In this document: in pieces, positions 63,134 to 64,000 of the stretch
How the letters are laid out: each line of letters starts with the position of its first letter
How positions within the stretch are numbered: the stretch's first letter is position 1
From: Methanocalculus sp. MSAO_Arc2
Lineage (GTDB): Archaea; Halobacteriota; Methanomicrobia; Methanomicrobiales; Methanocorpusculaceae
Length of the DNA stretch: 64,000 nt
Direction of reading: 5' to 3'
Assembly (NCBI GenBank): GCA_003838065.1
Contig: QZAC01000038.1
Coordinates: forward strand, 35,106 to 99,105
Program-made: the position numbers and the translations under genes
The notes under the pieces: model-generated
Seen by the model: only the letters and a program-made list of their open reading frames with translations
What the model was told of the DNA's origin: nothing
The model's database searches: none

Positions 63134-64000
63134 TCAGAAGAGCGCGGCAATCCTGAACATGGTGGTGATCACAAGCGCTGCCGGGATGATGTACCTGCAG
63201 AGGAACGGAAGCATCCTGATGAGAGGGTGCCGACCAGACAGATCCCCCCAGAGCGTCTTCGGATCAAAGAACCAGGAGAAGGTAACGGCAATTAAGAGCG
63301 AGGTGACCGAAAGGCCGATGGTGCCAAAGACCTCATCCATCTGATCGAGTATGGGGATGCCCTGTATTGTGAGGGCAAGCGGGGTGTAGCTCGCAGCAGC
63401 AGGCAGGCCGGCCAGCATGGCAATACCCGTGACAAGGGCAGCCATCTTCTTCCGTGACCGGCCAAAGGTCTCTGCAAGGGCAGCGGTTGGGACTTCTATG
63501 AAGGAGATCCCGGAGCTGATCGCGGCAAAGAAGACGATTGCAAAGAAGATGAATGCAGCTATTGTACCAAGCGGCATAATCTCGAATGCATACGGGAGCG
63601 TGGTGAAGATGAGTTCCGGGCCTGCAGCCGGTTCGAGCCCATGCGCAAAGACGATCGAGAATATGACGATCCCGGCCAATAAAGAGACGCAGATGTCGGC
63701 TATTGTTACAATGGCAGCAGATGATGGGATCTTCTCAGCAGAACCCAGGTATGCACCATAGGTGAGAAGTGTGCCGTACCCGACAGAGAGGGAGAAGAAG
63801 GCCTGGCCGAGTGCTGCTCCCCATAACAGGGGGTCAGACAGGACCGAGAAATCAGGGGTGAAGAGGAAGAGAAGGCCTGCATCTGCTCCAGGGAGACGGA
63901 CAGCAACGATGATCATCGCTGCAAGAAGGACGAAGATGATCGGGACAAGCAGCGTCGTTGTCCGTTCGATCCCTTTCCTGACACCCGATGAGATGATCAC
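63134..64000 (-). CDS. Sodium-dependent NSS-family transporter (3' part)
   Basis: The C-terminal 288 residues of a neurotransmitter:sodium symporter (SNF/NSS, LeuT-like) protein; the frame is open through the right edge, so the N-terminal transmembrane part is outside. Seen are VRKGIERTTTLLVPIIFVLL (TM5 region), the unwound TM6 region FSLSVGYGTLLTYGAYL (LeuT: FTLSLGFGAIITYASY), and TM8 FFAAISSGISFIEVP, which in LeuT carries sodium ligands. It should import amino acids or related solutes with sodium. Confidence 0.93.
   Translation of the reverse strand: MIISSGVRKGIERTTTLLVPIIFVLLAAMIIVAVRLPGADAGLLFLFTPDFSVLSDPLLWGAALGQAFFSLSVGYGTLLTYGAYLGSAEKIPSSAAIVTIADICVSLLAGIVIFSIVFAHGLEPAAGPELIFTTLPYAFEIMPLGTIAAFIFFAIVFFAAISSGISFIEVPTAALAETFGRSRKKMAALVTGIAMLAGLPAAASYTPLALTIQGIPILDQMDEVFGTIGLSVTSLLIAVTFSWFFDPKTLWGDLSGRHPLIRMLPFLCRYIIPAALVITTMFRIAALF

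Noticed and set aside
1..64000. CRISPR arrays, insertion sequences, integrases or att repeats.
   Set aside because: No regularly spaced direct repeats, transposase or integrase sequence was noticed on reading the window; the only accessory trace is the toxin-antitoxin remnant near 62.6-63.0 kb.

Overview
The window is a chromosomal segment of a methanogenic euryarchaeon, most likely of the order Methanomicrobiales (inference). The evidence is archaeal throughout: archaeal ribosomal proteins and RNA polymerase subunits D, N and K, KEOPS Pcc1, D-aminoacyl-tRNA deacylase DtdA, archaeal phosphoglycerate mutase, an archaeal mevalonate-to-isoprenoid gene set, beta-CASP RNase J, Shine-Dalgarno motifs of the GGTGAT/GAGGTGA type and TATA-type promoters. 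Two MoeA paralogues and HypF fit an organism with molybdo/tungsto-enzymes and [NiFe] hydrogenases. No IS element, prophage or CRISPR array was seen; the window is mostly core genome with a few accessory patches.

Layout. 1-9.4 kb: end of a radical SAM/HhH protein, a P-type ATPase, a GNAT acetyltransferase, IleRS, a Thg1-like tRNA guanylyltransferase with a PRC-barrel protein, and a site-2 protease with CBS domains. 9.5-12.7 kb (minus): an overlapping operon of a 58-residue cysteine-containing protein and two MoeA proteins, the second fused to a periplasmic-binding-like domain. 12.8-18.5 kb: dtdA-ftsZ-secE-nusG, then the L11-L1-L10-L12 operon, with a well-formed L1-binding hairpin overlapping the L1 Shine-Dalgarno. 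18.6-31 kb: a mixed region with a rhodanese lipoprotein, a TPR protein lacking a standard start codon, two membrane proteins, HypF, two regulators, an archaeal Ski2-like helicase, an orphan tandem solute-binding/Cache lipoprotein, a methyltransferase-like protein and a beta-helix (bactofilin-like) protein.

31-38 kb (minus): ApgM, the conserved S15-DHH phosphoesterase-Pcc1-S3Ae operon, a lysine 2,3-aminomutase-family radical SAM enzyme, and a conserved archaeal trio of GTPase, DUF2073 protein and Zn-ribbon protein. 38.2-42.1 kb holds five consecutive CBS-domain genes carrying about 18 CBS motifs, followed by a deoxyhypusine-synthase-family gene with a probably leaderless promoter. 43.2-56.6 kb is the large euryarchaeal information/isoprenoid cluster: tRNA-Ser, S13, S4, S11, RpoD, L18e, L13, S9, RpoN, tRNA-Pro, RpoK, enolase, S2, a MEMO-family protein, mevalonate kinase, isopentenyl phosphate kinase, type 2 IPP isomerase, RNase J, GGPP synthase and GluRS. 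The lipid genes together carry mevalonate to geranylgeranyl diphosphate, lacking only the steps between phosphomevalonate and isopentenyl phosphate.

56.6-64 kb: an unknown protein, CorA, a STAS-domain protein, a translationally coupled three-gene operon ending in a B-family DNA polymerase homologue with damaged polymerase and exonuclease motifs, the wreckage of a DUF4258/YgiT-type toxin-antitoxin pair directly abutting it, and the 3' part of an NSS-family transporter. The most noteworthy items are the L1 operator, the CBS gene array, the inactivated-polymerase operon, the decayed toxin-antitoxin module and the TPR gene that seems to start at ATC.
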